Positions 1-5,680 of a DNA stretch of 6,926 nucleotides are shown piece after piece (the first letter of the stretch is position 1; the number at the start of each line of letters is the position of its first letter). A program made the translations under genes and the position numbers. Source of the stretch: Desulfuromusa sp. (GTDB lineage Bacteria > Desulfobacterota > Desulfuromonadia > Desulfuromonadales > Geopsychrobacteraceae); the NCBI GenBank assembly GCA_029933365.1, contig JAOZOH010000137.1, positions 1 through 6,926 on the forward strand, in the 5' to 3' direction. The notes below the pieces were generated by a model. It ran no database searches. It was given only the letters and a program-made list of their open reading frames with translations, and was not told the origin of the DNA.

Positions 1-2
1 CA

Positions 3-80
3 ACGAACATTGCCGAAATGATCTACTTTATGGCAACCGGTGAGATTATCAAACATCACTCACCTGATCGAGTAAAGTAG
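3..80 (+). CDS. phoU: Phosphate signalling protein PhoU, C-terminal end only
   Basis: The 5' part of the gene lies outside the window; 25 codons and a TAG stop remain, reading TNIAEMIYFMATGEIIKHHS and then PDRVK. The pattern TNIAE-x-x-x-(Y/F)-M-x-x-G-x-I-(I/V)-(K/R)-H is the conserved last helix of PhoU, here with a slightly longer tail (SPDRVK). PhoU is a cytoplasmic all-helical protein that couples the Pst phosphate transporter to the PhoR kinase and keeps the Pho regulon off when phosphate is plentiful. Identification rests on this short tail plus the phoB-phoR pair that follows on the same strand. The pst transporter genes are probably just upstream, which cannot be seen here. Confidence 0.85.
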   Translation, partial: TNIAEMIYFMATGEIIKHHSPDRVK

Positions 81-176
81 GTTTCTATTTGGAAATCAAG
101 CATTTGATCGGAGCTGTAGCACTTAACGTTGCACAAACAAATGTGTCGATTGACGCAGAGATTATGGAAAAGAGTG

Positions 177-192
177 GTTTCTAGGTAGAAAC
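177..192. repeat. Short perfect palindrome upstream of phoB
   Basis: GTTTCTAGGTAGAAAC consists of 7-base arms, GTTTCTA and TAGAAAC, around a central GG. It ends 15 bases before the phoB start codon and abuts its Shine-Dalgarno region. The left arm GTTTCTA also occurs at 81-87, directly after the phoU stop, as a direct repeat. It could be a DNA-binding site or a weak RNA hairpin near the ribosome binding site. It does not resemble a Pho box, and no regulator can be named. Confidence 0.4.
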
Positions 193-207
193 TAGCTGGA
201 GTTATTG

Positions 208-879
208 ATGGCTAAAGTACTACTGGTCGAAGATGAAGATGCTTTGAGGGAGATTGTTACCTTCAATGTGCAGAATGCCGGGCATACAATTGTTGGTACC
301 GATAACGCCAACGATGCCCTGATGCTGCTGGAAGATTTTCTCCCCGACCTGATTCTCCTCGATATCATGTTGCCGGGATTAAAAGGGGATCAGTTTCTGA
401 TGTTGATTCGCGCTAACCAGAAATTTGACCAAATCCCGGTGATTATCATTTCGGCCAAGAGCAGTGAAGGGGATATCGTCCGCATCCTTGAAGCGGGTGC
501 CGATGATTATCTGACAAAACCTTTCAGTATGAAGGTTTTGCTCGCCAAAATTATGGTGGTGCTGAAACGGTCACGAATTGATGATGTGGGGGCACTTATC
601 ACCTACGCAGGACTTTCTATCGACGAAGCCAAGCACAAGGCTTTTGTCGCCGATCATGAAATTATTCTTACCAACAAAGAGTTCCAGCTATTGCTGTTGT
701 TCATCAAGCATCCCCGCCGCGTATTCACCCGCAACCAATTACTTACAACCATCTGGGGTTATGATGCGGATGTCTATACCCGAACGGTTGACTCCCATAT
801 TTCTACGCTGCGAAAAAAACTCGGAGAAGCTGGTCAAATCATCAGATCAATTCCAAAAATCGGCTATAAGGCTGAATAA
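208..879 (+). CDS. phoB: Phosphate regulon response regulator, OmpR/PhoB family
   Basis: A 223-residue two-domain transcription factor of normal PhoB length. The receiver domain (about 1-120) has the acidic pair E8/D9, phospho-acceptor D52 in LLDIMLPG, S82 in the Thr/Ser switch position, Y101, and K104 in the conserved KPF. The winged-helix DNA-binding domain (about 128-223) contains LTNKEFQLL, the RVFTRNQLL helix and the recognition-helix motif RTVDSHISTLRKKL. When phosphorylated by its kinase it is expected to bind Pho-type sites and activate phosphate-starvation genes. I chose ATG 208 rather than the in-frame TTG at 205, because GGAG at 198-201 is six bases from 208 and only three from 205. 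It follows phoU, and its stop overlaps the phoR start by one base (TAATG), so the two are translationally coupled. The phosphate role is inferred from context plus sequence. Confidence 0.93.
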   Translation: MAKVLLVEDEDALREIVTFNVQNAGHTIVGTDNANDALMLLEDFLPDLILLDIMLPGLKGDQFLMLIRANQKFDQIPVIIISAKSSEGDIVRILEAGADDYLTKPFSMKVLLAKIMVVLKRSRIDDVGALITYAGLSIDEAKHKAFVADHEIILTNKEFQLLLLFIKHPRRVFTRNQLLTTIWGYDADVYTRTVDSHISTLRKKLGEAGQIIRSIPKIGYKAE

Positions 880-2600
880 TGCGTTCTTTCGTTAAGGTTT
901 TTCTGGTTCTCTTTATTCCCATCTTTATCGCTTTGGTGTTCACCTTTTATTTTACCCACAGCATGATGCTGACTAATGCCCGCTACGAATTACTGCAGGA
1001 GATGAAGAACAAGTGGGTTGTTCTGGCACTGCAAAGTAAAGATCTCGCTTTCTCTACGCCGGAGAGTCATGCCCGCCTGACCGAGATGACCCAGCAGACT
1101 TCGTTGCGTATCACCGTTGTTGACCACGGGGGGAGGGTTCTCCTCGACTCACGGGTGCCATTCGATCAAATCGCATCGATGGAAAGTCATAAAGGTCGAC
1201 CCGAAATCAAGGATGCCATCTATTCTGGTGATGGTTTTGCAACCCGCTTCAGTGATACGACGAATATGCAGATGTTGTATTTCGCCAGAAAGCTCTCCGA
1301 CAATCGGGTTCTGCGTCTTGCTTATCCGGCAACTTATGTTGAATCGTTACAAAAAAAATTCACAGCACAGGTTGTCTGGGCATTTTTCTGTCTGAGCCTA
1401 GTGGTTTTGCTGCTGTCCCTCTACTTTGCCCGCAAGGTTTCACTGCCAGTACAGAAATTGAACTACATCGCCGACAATATTGAGTCGGGCAAAACCAATA
1501 TTCACTTTCCTCGTTTCAGGGACCCGTCGATGGCCAAAATTGCCGGGCTGATTTACCGAATCTATGCCGGGATGCAAAAGAAGAATCTGGAATTGGCACG
1601 CGATCAACAAAAACTCAACCATATCTTTACCAGCATGGATCAAGGGGTTTTGCTACTCGACAAAGAGAATATCATCCTCCATGCTAACCCCTGGTTGAAA
1701 AAAAAGTTTGGTATCGATTTCATCCCTGGCATCAGTCTCTACAATGCCATCAACGATATCCATCTGATCAGCTTTTTCAGCGATATTCTGGAGCAGAGCA
1801 GGGAGACAACCAGGGTTCCTCTGCATCAGGATATCTTTGATGTCAGCTTGAAACAGATCGAAGATCAAAAACTCCTACTGATCCGCAACGTAACCAAGCA
1901 GGTAGAATACGAATCCTTCAAGGCCGAGCTGACCGGAAATATTTCCCACGAGTTGAAAACTCCGCTGGCTCTGATTATGGGTTATGCCGAAACCCTGCGT
2001 GACACGCCAGATATTGAGGAAGCAACCAGGCTTCGCTTTCTGGATCATATCTATGGTTCTTCTGTCCGTTTGAACGATCTGATTAACGATATTATCGAGC
2101 TGCACAAACTGGAATCGGTAGGAGATACGTTTGTGCTTGAAAAAGCGACGCCTTTGGTTGAGATAGAAGCCGATATCGGATCGCTTTATGCTGAAAACAG
2201 TGATAAAAAACTGCTTCTGAAGACGGATCTGAGCGCGGTTGGTATTCTCCCTGAACATTTACAGAGCATCTTGATCAACCTGATCGACAACGCTATTAAA
2301 TATTCTGAGGGAGAAAGAGTTATTGCGGCAATACAACGGAGCGAAAGAGGATTAATGGTCAGAGTTGATGACCAGGGGCCACCCATTGATATGATTGATC
2401 GAGAGCGGATTTTTGAACGTTTCTATACCTGTTCACAGTCACGTAACAAGCAACGTTCCGGTACCGGCCTGGGGCTCTCCATCGTCAAACATATTGCCAA
2501 CCTTTATAGTGGAACTATACAAGTTGAAACCAATGCTGAAGGTGGAAATTGCTTTATAGTGCAATTGCAGGAAAAACCAATTTCGTCTGAATCCGGGTGA
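879..2600 (+). CDS. phoR: Phosphate-sensing membrane histidine kinase, PhoR type
   Basis: A 573-residue inner-membrane sensor kinase, the partner of the PhoB just upstream. Layout: TM1 (about 5-27); a periplasmic domain (about 28-162) with the TSLRITVVDHGG...LLDSR pattern (from residue 74) typical of long PhoR proteins; TM2 (about 165-184); a HAMP-like linker (about 185-240); a PAS domain (about 246-345); then the kinase core. The H-box is FKAELTGNISHELKTPL with phospho-acceptor H357. The N-box is NLIDNAIKYS with N467 and N471, and the G2 box is GTGLGLSIVKH. The G1 box is unusual: it reads DQGPP (D498-P502), so the ADP-binding aspartate is present but the second glycine of DxGxG is replaced by proline. 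Autophosphorylation on H357 and transfer to D52 of PhoB are known for the family, not shown here. ATG 879 overlaps the phoB stop, so the start is well supported. Confidence 0.9.
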   Translation: MRSFVKVFLVLFIPIFIALVFTFYFTHSMMLTNARYELLQEMKNKWVVLALQSKDLAFSTPESHARLTEMTQQTSLRITVVDHGGRVLLDSRVPFDQIASMESHKGRPEIKDAIYSGDGFATRFSDTTNMQMLYFARKLSDNRVLRLAYPATYVESLQKKFTAQVVWAFFCLSLVVLLLSLYFARKVSLPVQKLNYIADNIESGKTNIHFPRFRDPSMAKIAGLIYRIYAGMQKKNLELARDQQKLNHIFTSMDQGVLLLDKENIILHANPWLKKKFGIDFIPGISLYNAINDIHLISFFSDILEQSRETTRVPLHQDIFDVSLKQIEDQKLLLIRNVTKQVEYESFKAELTGNISHELKTPLALIMGYAETLRDTPDIEEATRLRFLDHIYGSSVRLNDLINDIIELHKLESVGDTFVLEKATPLVEIEADIGSLYAENSDKKLLLKTDLSAVGILPEHLQSILINLIDNAIKYSEGERVIAAIQRSERGLMVRVDDQGPPIDMIDRERIFERFYTCSQSRNKQRSGTGLGLSIVKHIANLYSGTIQVETNAEGGNCFIVQLQEKPISSESG

Positions 2601-2627
2601 CAAATAACCTTCCCGAAAATAATGAAC

Positions 2628-2651
2628 TACCCCACAGCAAGCTACAGGGTA
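2628..2651. repeat. Imperfect 24-bp dyad after phoR
   Basis: TACCCCACAGC and GCTACAGGGTA flank a central AA. Eight of the 11 positions in each arm are symmetric (TACCC/GGGTA and AGC/GCT match; the three bases between do not). It could be an operator or part of a leader structure for the downstream operon, but it lies about 80 bases upstream of the proposed -35 box. No regulator is recognised. Confidence 0.3.
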
Positions 2652-2690
2652 TCAACAGCTTGCAACCTTTGCTAATTCACAAAGCAAGCT
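2637..2690 (+). repeat. GCAAGCT / AGCTTGC / GCAAGCT triple repeat with alternative pairings
   Basis: Three 7-base elements lie in the phoR-slyX gap: GCAAGCT at 2637-2643, its exact complement AGCTTGC at 2657-2663, and GCAAGCT again at 2684-2690. The middle copy can pair with either neighbour but not with both. The downstream pairing is extended by CTTTG (2667-2671) with CAAAG (2680-2684), giving the stronger hairpin. No U-tract follows, so it is not a standard terminator of phoR. It lies upstream of the proposed slyX promoter, so as RNA it would sit in the 3' tail of the phoR transcript or in read-through RNA. Confidence 0.5.
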
Positions 2691-2730
2691 TCGGGGGAAT
2701 AAAACCCATTCAAAGATTATTAAAATGGTA

Positions 2731-2760
2731 TTGGCATTCACCGACTTTGCACGCTATAAA
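2731..2760 (+). promoter_or_regulatory. Sigma-70-like promoter for the slyX operon
   Basis: A -35 box TTGGCA (2731-2736) and a -10 box TATAAA (2755-2760) are separated by 18 bases, and transcription would start near 2767. The Shine-Dalgarno AAAGGAGA (2776-2783) and the slyX ATG (2790) follow at normal distances. The match is by eye to the housekeeping consensus. The stretch resembles a sigma-54 site at first sight (TTGGCA...TTTGCA), but the GG-to-GC spacing is 14, not the required 10. Confidence 0.55.
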
Positions 2761-2789
2761 TGTCTGCATCTTGTCAAAGGAGATCAACC

Positions 2790-2984
2790 ATGCTTGAAGA
2801 CCTACAAGAGCGTATGACCGAGCTGGAAATTCGCTTCAGCCATCAAACTCAATTACTTGATGAACTTAACGAAGTGCTCACCGATTGTAATCATCGAATT
2901 GACCGCTTGAGCAAGGAAAATCAGCGGTTACGGGAAACGGTCAGTACCCTTTCTCCAGCGTTGGAAGAATCACCGGATGAATAG
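2790..2984 (+). CDS. slyX: SlyX family small coiled-coil protein
   Basis: A 64-residue hydrophilic protein, slightly shorter than E. coli SlyX (about 72). The pattern ERMTELEIRFSHQTQLLDEL, followed by LNEVL and KENQRLRETV, is the SlyX signature: an almost continuous amphipathic helix with heptad leucine/isoleucine spacing, predicted to form a coiled coil. The molecular function of SlyX is unknown; the name comes from its position beside slyD in E. coli. I chose ATG 2790 because it has a strong Shine-Dalgarno (AAAGGAGA, seven bases upstream). The earlier in-frame ATG at 2760 lies on the proposed -10 box and has no ribosome site. It is the first gene of a tight operon, and its stop overlaps the next start by 8 bases. 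Confidence 0.85.
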   Translation: MLEDLQERMTELEIRFSHQTQLLDELNEVLTDCNHRIDRLSKENQRLRETVSTLSPALEESPDE

Positions 2985-3516
2985 CGTGTCCCTTAGCCCT
3001 TCCTTGCGTCGGATTATTCTGGAAGCCTTCATTCTTTGTGTTTTAGCTGCCACGGTTGGATTGAGTCTGAATTTTAAACTTATTTTCAATGCTTTTTCGG
3101 GTAAATCTGTTGTTACCGCGGTTACTCCTGGCGCAGGAATTATGGAAGTTGAAACCGATAACACCGACACCCTTGATGTTTTCCCCATACCAGTGGAGCT
3201 AGTCGATTTGGATGAGCTTCTTTCTGTCGGGGCTGTGCTGGTTGATGCACGAAGTTTTCACTCCTATCAACAGGAACATCTTGCTGGAGCGGTATCTCTG
3301 CCATTTGCCCATTTTGACGATCATGTTGAGGAATTTAAACGACATTTTTCTGCTGATCAGACTCTGATAACTTACTGTAGCGGTTATGGTTGCCCTGATT
3401 CGTTTGACTTAGGCGTCCGTCTTATGCAGCAAGGGTATCTGGATGTTCTGGTCTATGAAGGGGGGCTTCCCGAGTGGCAGGATGCCGGGCGTCCACTGGA
3501 AGGGGATGGAGAATGA
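2977..3516 (+). CDS. Membrane-anchored rhodanese-like protein, probably periplasmic
   Basis: A 179-residue protein with an N-terminal membrane anchor (about 12-35), a linker (36-70) and one rhodanese domain (about 72-175). Rhodanese landmarks are VLVDARSF (D90, R92), HLAGAVSLP (101-109), the active-site loop C134-SGYG-C139 and the closing EGGLPEWQDAGRP (161-173). C134 is the expected persulfide-forming cysteine; such domains move sulfane sulfur from donors such as thiosulfate to thiols. C139, five residues on, could form a disulfide or take over the persulfide. Arginines 11-12 before the anchor and no strong positive cluster after it put the domain outside the cytoplasm (positive-inside rule, inference). 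The start at 2977 lies inside slyX in another frame, with GGAAG at 2963-2967 upstream. It ends in an ATGA overlap with the MauE-like gene. The physiological substrate is not known. Confidence 0.88.
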   Translation: MNSVSLSPSLRRIILEAFILCVLAATVGLSLNFKLIFNAFSGKSVVTAVTPGAGIMEVETDNTDTLDVFPIPVELVDLDELLSVGAVLVDARSFHSYQQEHLAGAVSLPFAHFDDHVEEFKRHFSADQTLITYCSGYGCPDSFDLGVRLMQQGYLDVLVYEGGLPEWQDAGRPLEGDGE

Positions 3517-3953
3517 CTGTGCTGGGGAAAACAGTTTATCATGTCAGCCGTCTTGGCTTGGCGGCTGTGTTTATCTACGCCGGAGTGGTCAAGGCGAATG
3601 ATATTGTCGCCTTTGCCGGTCAGATTGCCAATTATCAGATTCTCCCTTATGCCTGGAACTATCTAGTTGCATCTATTCTCCCTTATCTTGAGCTGCTTTG
3701 TGGGATATTGCTGTTGCTTAACATGCGGGTTCGTCCTGCTGTGCTGGTTCTGTTTGTCCTTAATGTTATTTTTATGTTCGTTTTGTTCTCTGCCATTATC
3801 CGTGGATTTGATATTGACTGTGGTTGTTTTAAACCTGGTTCAACTGATCCAACCAGCCCTTTATCGGCATTGTGGCGTGATTGTGGATTGTTGGTGCTGA
3901 TGATTACTACCTGGATTCTGCGTGATGCAAAGCACCCTGTGGAGGCAGACTAA
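3513..3953 (+). CDS. MauE/DoxX-like four-helix membrane protein
   Basis: A 146-residue integral membrane protein with four hydrophobic segments (about 14-28, 50-70, 76-97 and 122-136). The motif D-C103-G-C105-F between helices 3 and 4, with the early RLGLAAVFIYAGVVKA, fits the MauE / DoxX-like family. MauE is needed for maturation of methylamine dehydrogenase and is thought to help in disulfide or redox handling outside the cytoplasm; the wider family has many uncharacterised members. Arginines before helix 1 (R13), between helices 2 and 3 (MRVRP) and after helix 4 (RDAKH) place both ends inside, so the CGC motif faces the periplasm, where the rhodanese domain should also be. ATG 3513 follows GGATGGAG closely and overlaps the rhodanese stop (ATGA). 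An upstream in-frame ATG at 3474 would extend it deep into the rhodanese gene and is unlikely. No methylamine dehydrogenase genes are visible, so the original MauE role is not supported here. Confidence 0.83.
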   Translation: MTVLGKTVYHVSRLGLAAVFIYAGVVKANDIVAFAGQIANYQILPYAWNYLVASILPYLELLCGILLLLNMRVRPAVLVLFVLNVIFMFVLFSAIIRGFDIDCGCFKPGSTDPTSPLSALWRDCGLLVLMITTWILRDAKHPVEAD

Positions 3954-5008
3954 TGGCTCAAGAAGCATGGCAGCAATCTTTGCAGGATGCGCTGACCTCG
4001 GCAGATCAGTTGTCGGATTATTTTGCTTTTGACTCGCGTTCACTTGCGGCGGTTGAGGCGAAATACCCGCTGCGTATCACCCCGTATTATCTGCGACTGA
4101 TTGAGCAGGTTGGTGACCCGATCTGGAAACAATGCGTTCCTGATCTACACGAGCTTGCCGATGAAGGGGTGCCTGACCCTTTGGCGGAAGAAGAATTCTC
4201 ACCAGTTCCTGCCATAATTCATCGTTACCCTGACCGAGTTATTTTTTATGTTTCGGGGAGTTGCGCCAGTTATTGTCGGTTTTGCACCCGCAAACGCAAG
4301 GTCGGTTGTCCCAGTATGGCACTGAGTTTTCGCGAATTACGTGAAGGTATTGACTATATCGCTGCAAATTCACAAATCCGGGATGTCATTTTTTCTGGTG
4401 GTGATCCACTGGTGCTGCCAGATGCTGTGCTGGGGGATTTACTTGCCCGAGTTCATGCTATTCCGCATGTCGAGATTATCCGTATTGGCACGCGGGTTCC
4501 AGCCACCCTGCCAGAACGAATTACTGATCGCTTATGCGCCCTGCTGAAGAAATTTCACCCCCTCTATCTGAATACCCACTTCAATCATCCTCGTGAATTG
4601 ACACAACAGGCTGCTGAAGCTTGCGCTCGATTAGCAGATGCTGGAATTGTGCTGGGGAACCAAACTGTGCTGCTACAAGGAGTCAATGACCAACCGGAAA
4701 TTATCAGTGAGCTGTTTCGTGGCCTGTTGAAGATGCGAGTGCGTCCCTATTATTTACATCATATGGATTTGACTCGTGGCACGGGGCATTTTAGGACGTC
4801 GGTAAACACCGGGTTGAAAATAATCCATTCACTGCGTGGTCCAGTGTCAGGCTTGGCATCACCGCACTATATTATTGACCTCCCTGGAGGAAAAGGGAAG
4901 GTGCCACTATTGCCACAATATGTCAAAAGGCGGGGTGATGTTCTGTTGATTCAAACTGCTGATGGTGATGTGGTGGAATATCCAGATTTAGTGGAAAAGA
5001 GGAATTGA
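3953..5008 (+). CDS. kamA: KamA/EpmB-family radical SAM enzyme, lysine 2,3-aminomutase-like
   Basis: A 351-residue cytoplasmic radical SAM, PLP-dependent aminomutase-like protein. The 4Fe-4S cysteines are C104-x3-C108-x2-C111 (in CASYCRFCTRKRK), the SAM-contact motif GGDP is at 149-152, and HMDLTRGTGHFR supplies D272. D309 precedes the PGGKGK loop, in which K316 aligns with the PLP lysine of clostridial lysine 2,3-aminomutase (K337). The D272-D309 spacing (37) equals that of the two lysine-binding aspartates of that enzyme (D293 and D330), which E. coli EpmB does not keep. The protein lacks the C-terminal zinc-binding cysteine tail of the 416-residue clostridial enzyme. Likely reaction: L-alpha-lysine to L-beta-lysine. 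No acetyltransferase (ablB) or EF-P gene follows, so the use of the product is unknown. ATG 3953 overlaps the previous stop by one base (TAATG). An EpmB-like role in EF-P modification remains possible. Confidence 0.83.
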   Translation: MAQEAWQQSLQDALTSADQLSDYFAFDSRSLAAVEAKYPLRITPYYLRLIEQVGDPIWKQCVPDLHELADEGVPDPLAEEEFSPVPAIIHRYPDRVIFYVSGSCASYCRFCTRKRKVGCPSMALSFRELREGIDYIAANSQIRDVIFSGGDPLVLPDAVLGDLLARVHAIPHVEIIRIGTRVPATLPERITDRLCALLKKFHPLYLNTHFNHPRELTQQAAEACARLADAGIVLGNQTVLLQGVNDQPEIISELFRGLLKMRVRPYYLHHMDLTRGTGHFRTSVNTGLKIIHSLRGPVSGLASPHYIIDLPGGKGKVPLLPQYVKRRGDVLLIQTADGDVVEYPDLVEKRN

Positions 5009-5050
5009 CAGGTCCGTGGATTTTGAACAATGAAGAAAGGAAAAACTGTA

Positions 5051-5608
5051 ATGGCTATTCAACTTAGACCCGTCTATCAAATCAAAGTCACATTAAAAAA
5101 TATTAGGCCGCCGATTTGGAGACGCTTGCTTATTCCAGCAACAATGAGTTTGATAGAATTACATCGAGTATTGCAACTCAGTATGGGGTGGTTTGATGCT
5201 CATCTACACCAGTTTATTGTTGGACGGGAGTATTTCGGTGATCTGGAGTTTGATGATTTTGATACGATGCAAGATGAAACAAAATATACAATCTCTGATT
5301 TGTTGCAGTATGAAAAGGATTCACTGATCTATGAGTACGATTTTGGTGATGGCTGGGAGCATGAAGTAGTTCTTGAAAAAATTCTTTCATATAAAAAGGG
5401 AATGTTGTTGCCAGTTTGCATTAAGGGTAAACGATCTTGTCCGCCGGAGGATGTAGGCGGTGCTTGGGGGTATCAGGAATTTATTGAAACGATAAGTGAT
5501 CCAGATGATCCAGAATACGAGGATGTTCTTGAGTGGGTTGGGGGTGAATTTGACCCGGAATATTATGATGAAGCCGCAATTAATCAGATGTTACATGATC
5601 ATTTTTAG
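5051..5608 (+). CDS. Plasmid pRiA4b ORF-3-like family protein
   Basis: A 185-residue acidic soluble protein matching the pRiA4b ORF-3 family (also called IS1096 passenger TnpR family). Landmarks in order: YQIKVTLKNIRPPIWRRL near the N-terminus, LHRVLQLSMGW, YDFGDGWEH (96-104), the CPPEDVGG segment (130-137) followed by WGY, and DPDDPEYEDVLEWVGGEFDPEYYD near the end. The family occurs on plasmids, in transposons and scattered in chromosomes; its biochemical role is unknown. I chose ATG 5051 because GAAAGGA (5035-5041) precedes it by nine bases and the family usually starts just before this motif. ATG 5030 would add seven residues (MKKGKTV) but has no clear ribosome site. G+C is 216 of 540 bases (40 %) over 5041-5580, against about 51-57 % in lines I counted from kamA, which suggests later acquisition. 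No transposase or inverted ends are seen nearby. Confidence 0.85.
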   Translation: MAIQLRPVYQIKVTLKNIRPPIWRRLLIPATMSLIELHRVLQLSMGWFDAHLHQFIVGREYFGDLEFDDFDTMQDETKYTISDLLQYEKDSLIYEYDFGDGWEHEVVLEKILSYKKGMLLPVCIKGKRSCPPEDVGGAWGYQEFIETISDPDDPEYEDVLEWVGGEFDPEYYDEAAINQMLHDHF

Positions 5609-5680
5609 CATTTGGTTGGAAGTAAAGAGTAGCCCACTAAAAAACGAGGATCATTCTATTTTGCTACGAGGTTATTCTCC

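Noticed and set aside
89..184. A 31-codon + strand reading frame in the phoU-phoB gap starting at TTG 89 (protein-like, ends in EIMEKSGF)
   Set aside because: It has only a TTG start without a Shine-Dalgarno, is very short, and matches no family I recognise. Chance is the simpler explanation.
2637..2715. Resemblance to a cyclic-di-GMP (GEMM) riboswitch, because of the CAAAGC and a following GGGGG
   Set aside because: The conserved GCAAACC and GGACGCAAAGC elements are not present in the right order, and a promoter lies downstream of it.
2731..2751. Sigma-54-like TTGGCA...TTTGCA upstream of slyX
   Set aside because: GG and GC are 14 bases apart instead of 10, which RpoN does not accept. The same sequence fits a sigma-70 promoter with TATAAA.
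2597..2797. A 66-codon + strand frame beginning at GTG 2597, overlapping the phoR stop
   Set aside because: The composition is not protein-like, no family is recognised, and it runs through the repeats, the slyX promoter and the slyX ribosome site. The overlapping GTG/TGA is probably coincidence.
5009..5680. Insertion sequence around the pRiA4b-family gene
   Set aside because: No transposase, terminal inverted repeats or clear target duplications could be seen, despite the AT-rich composition.
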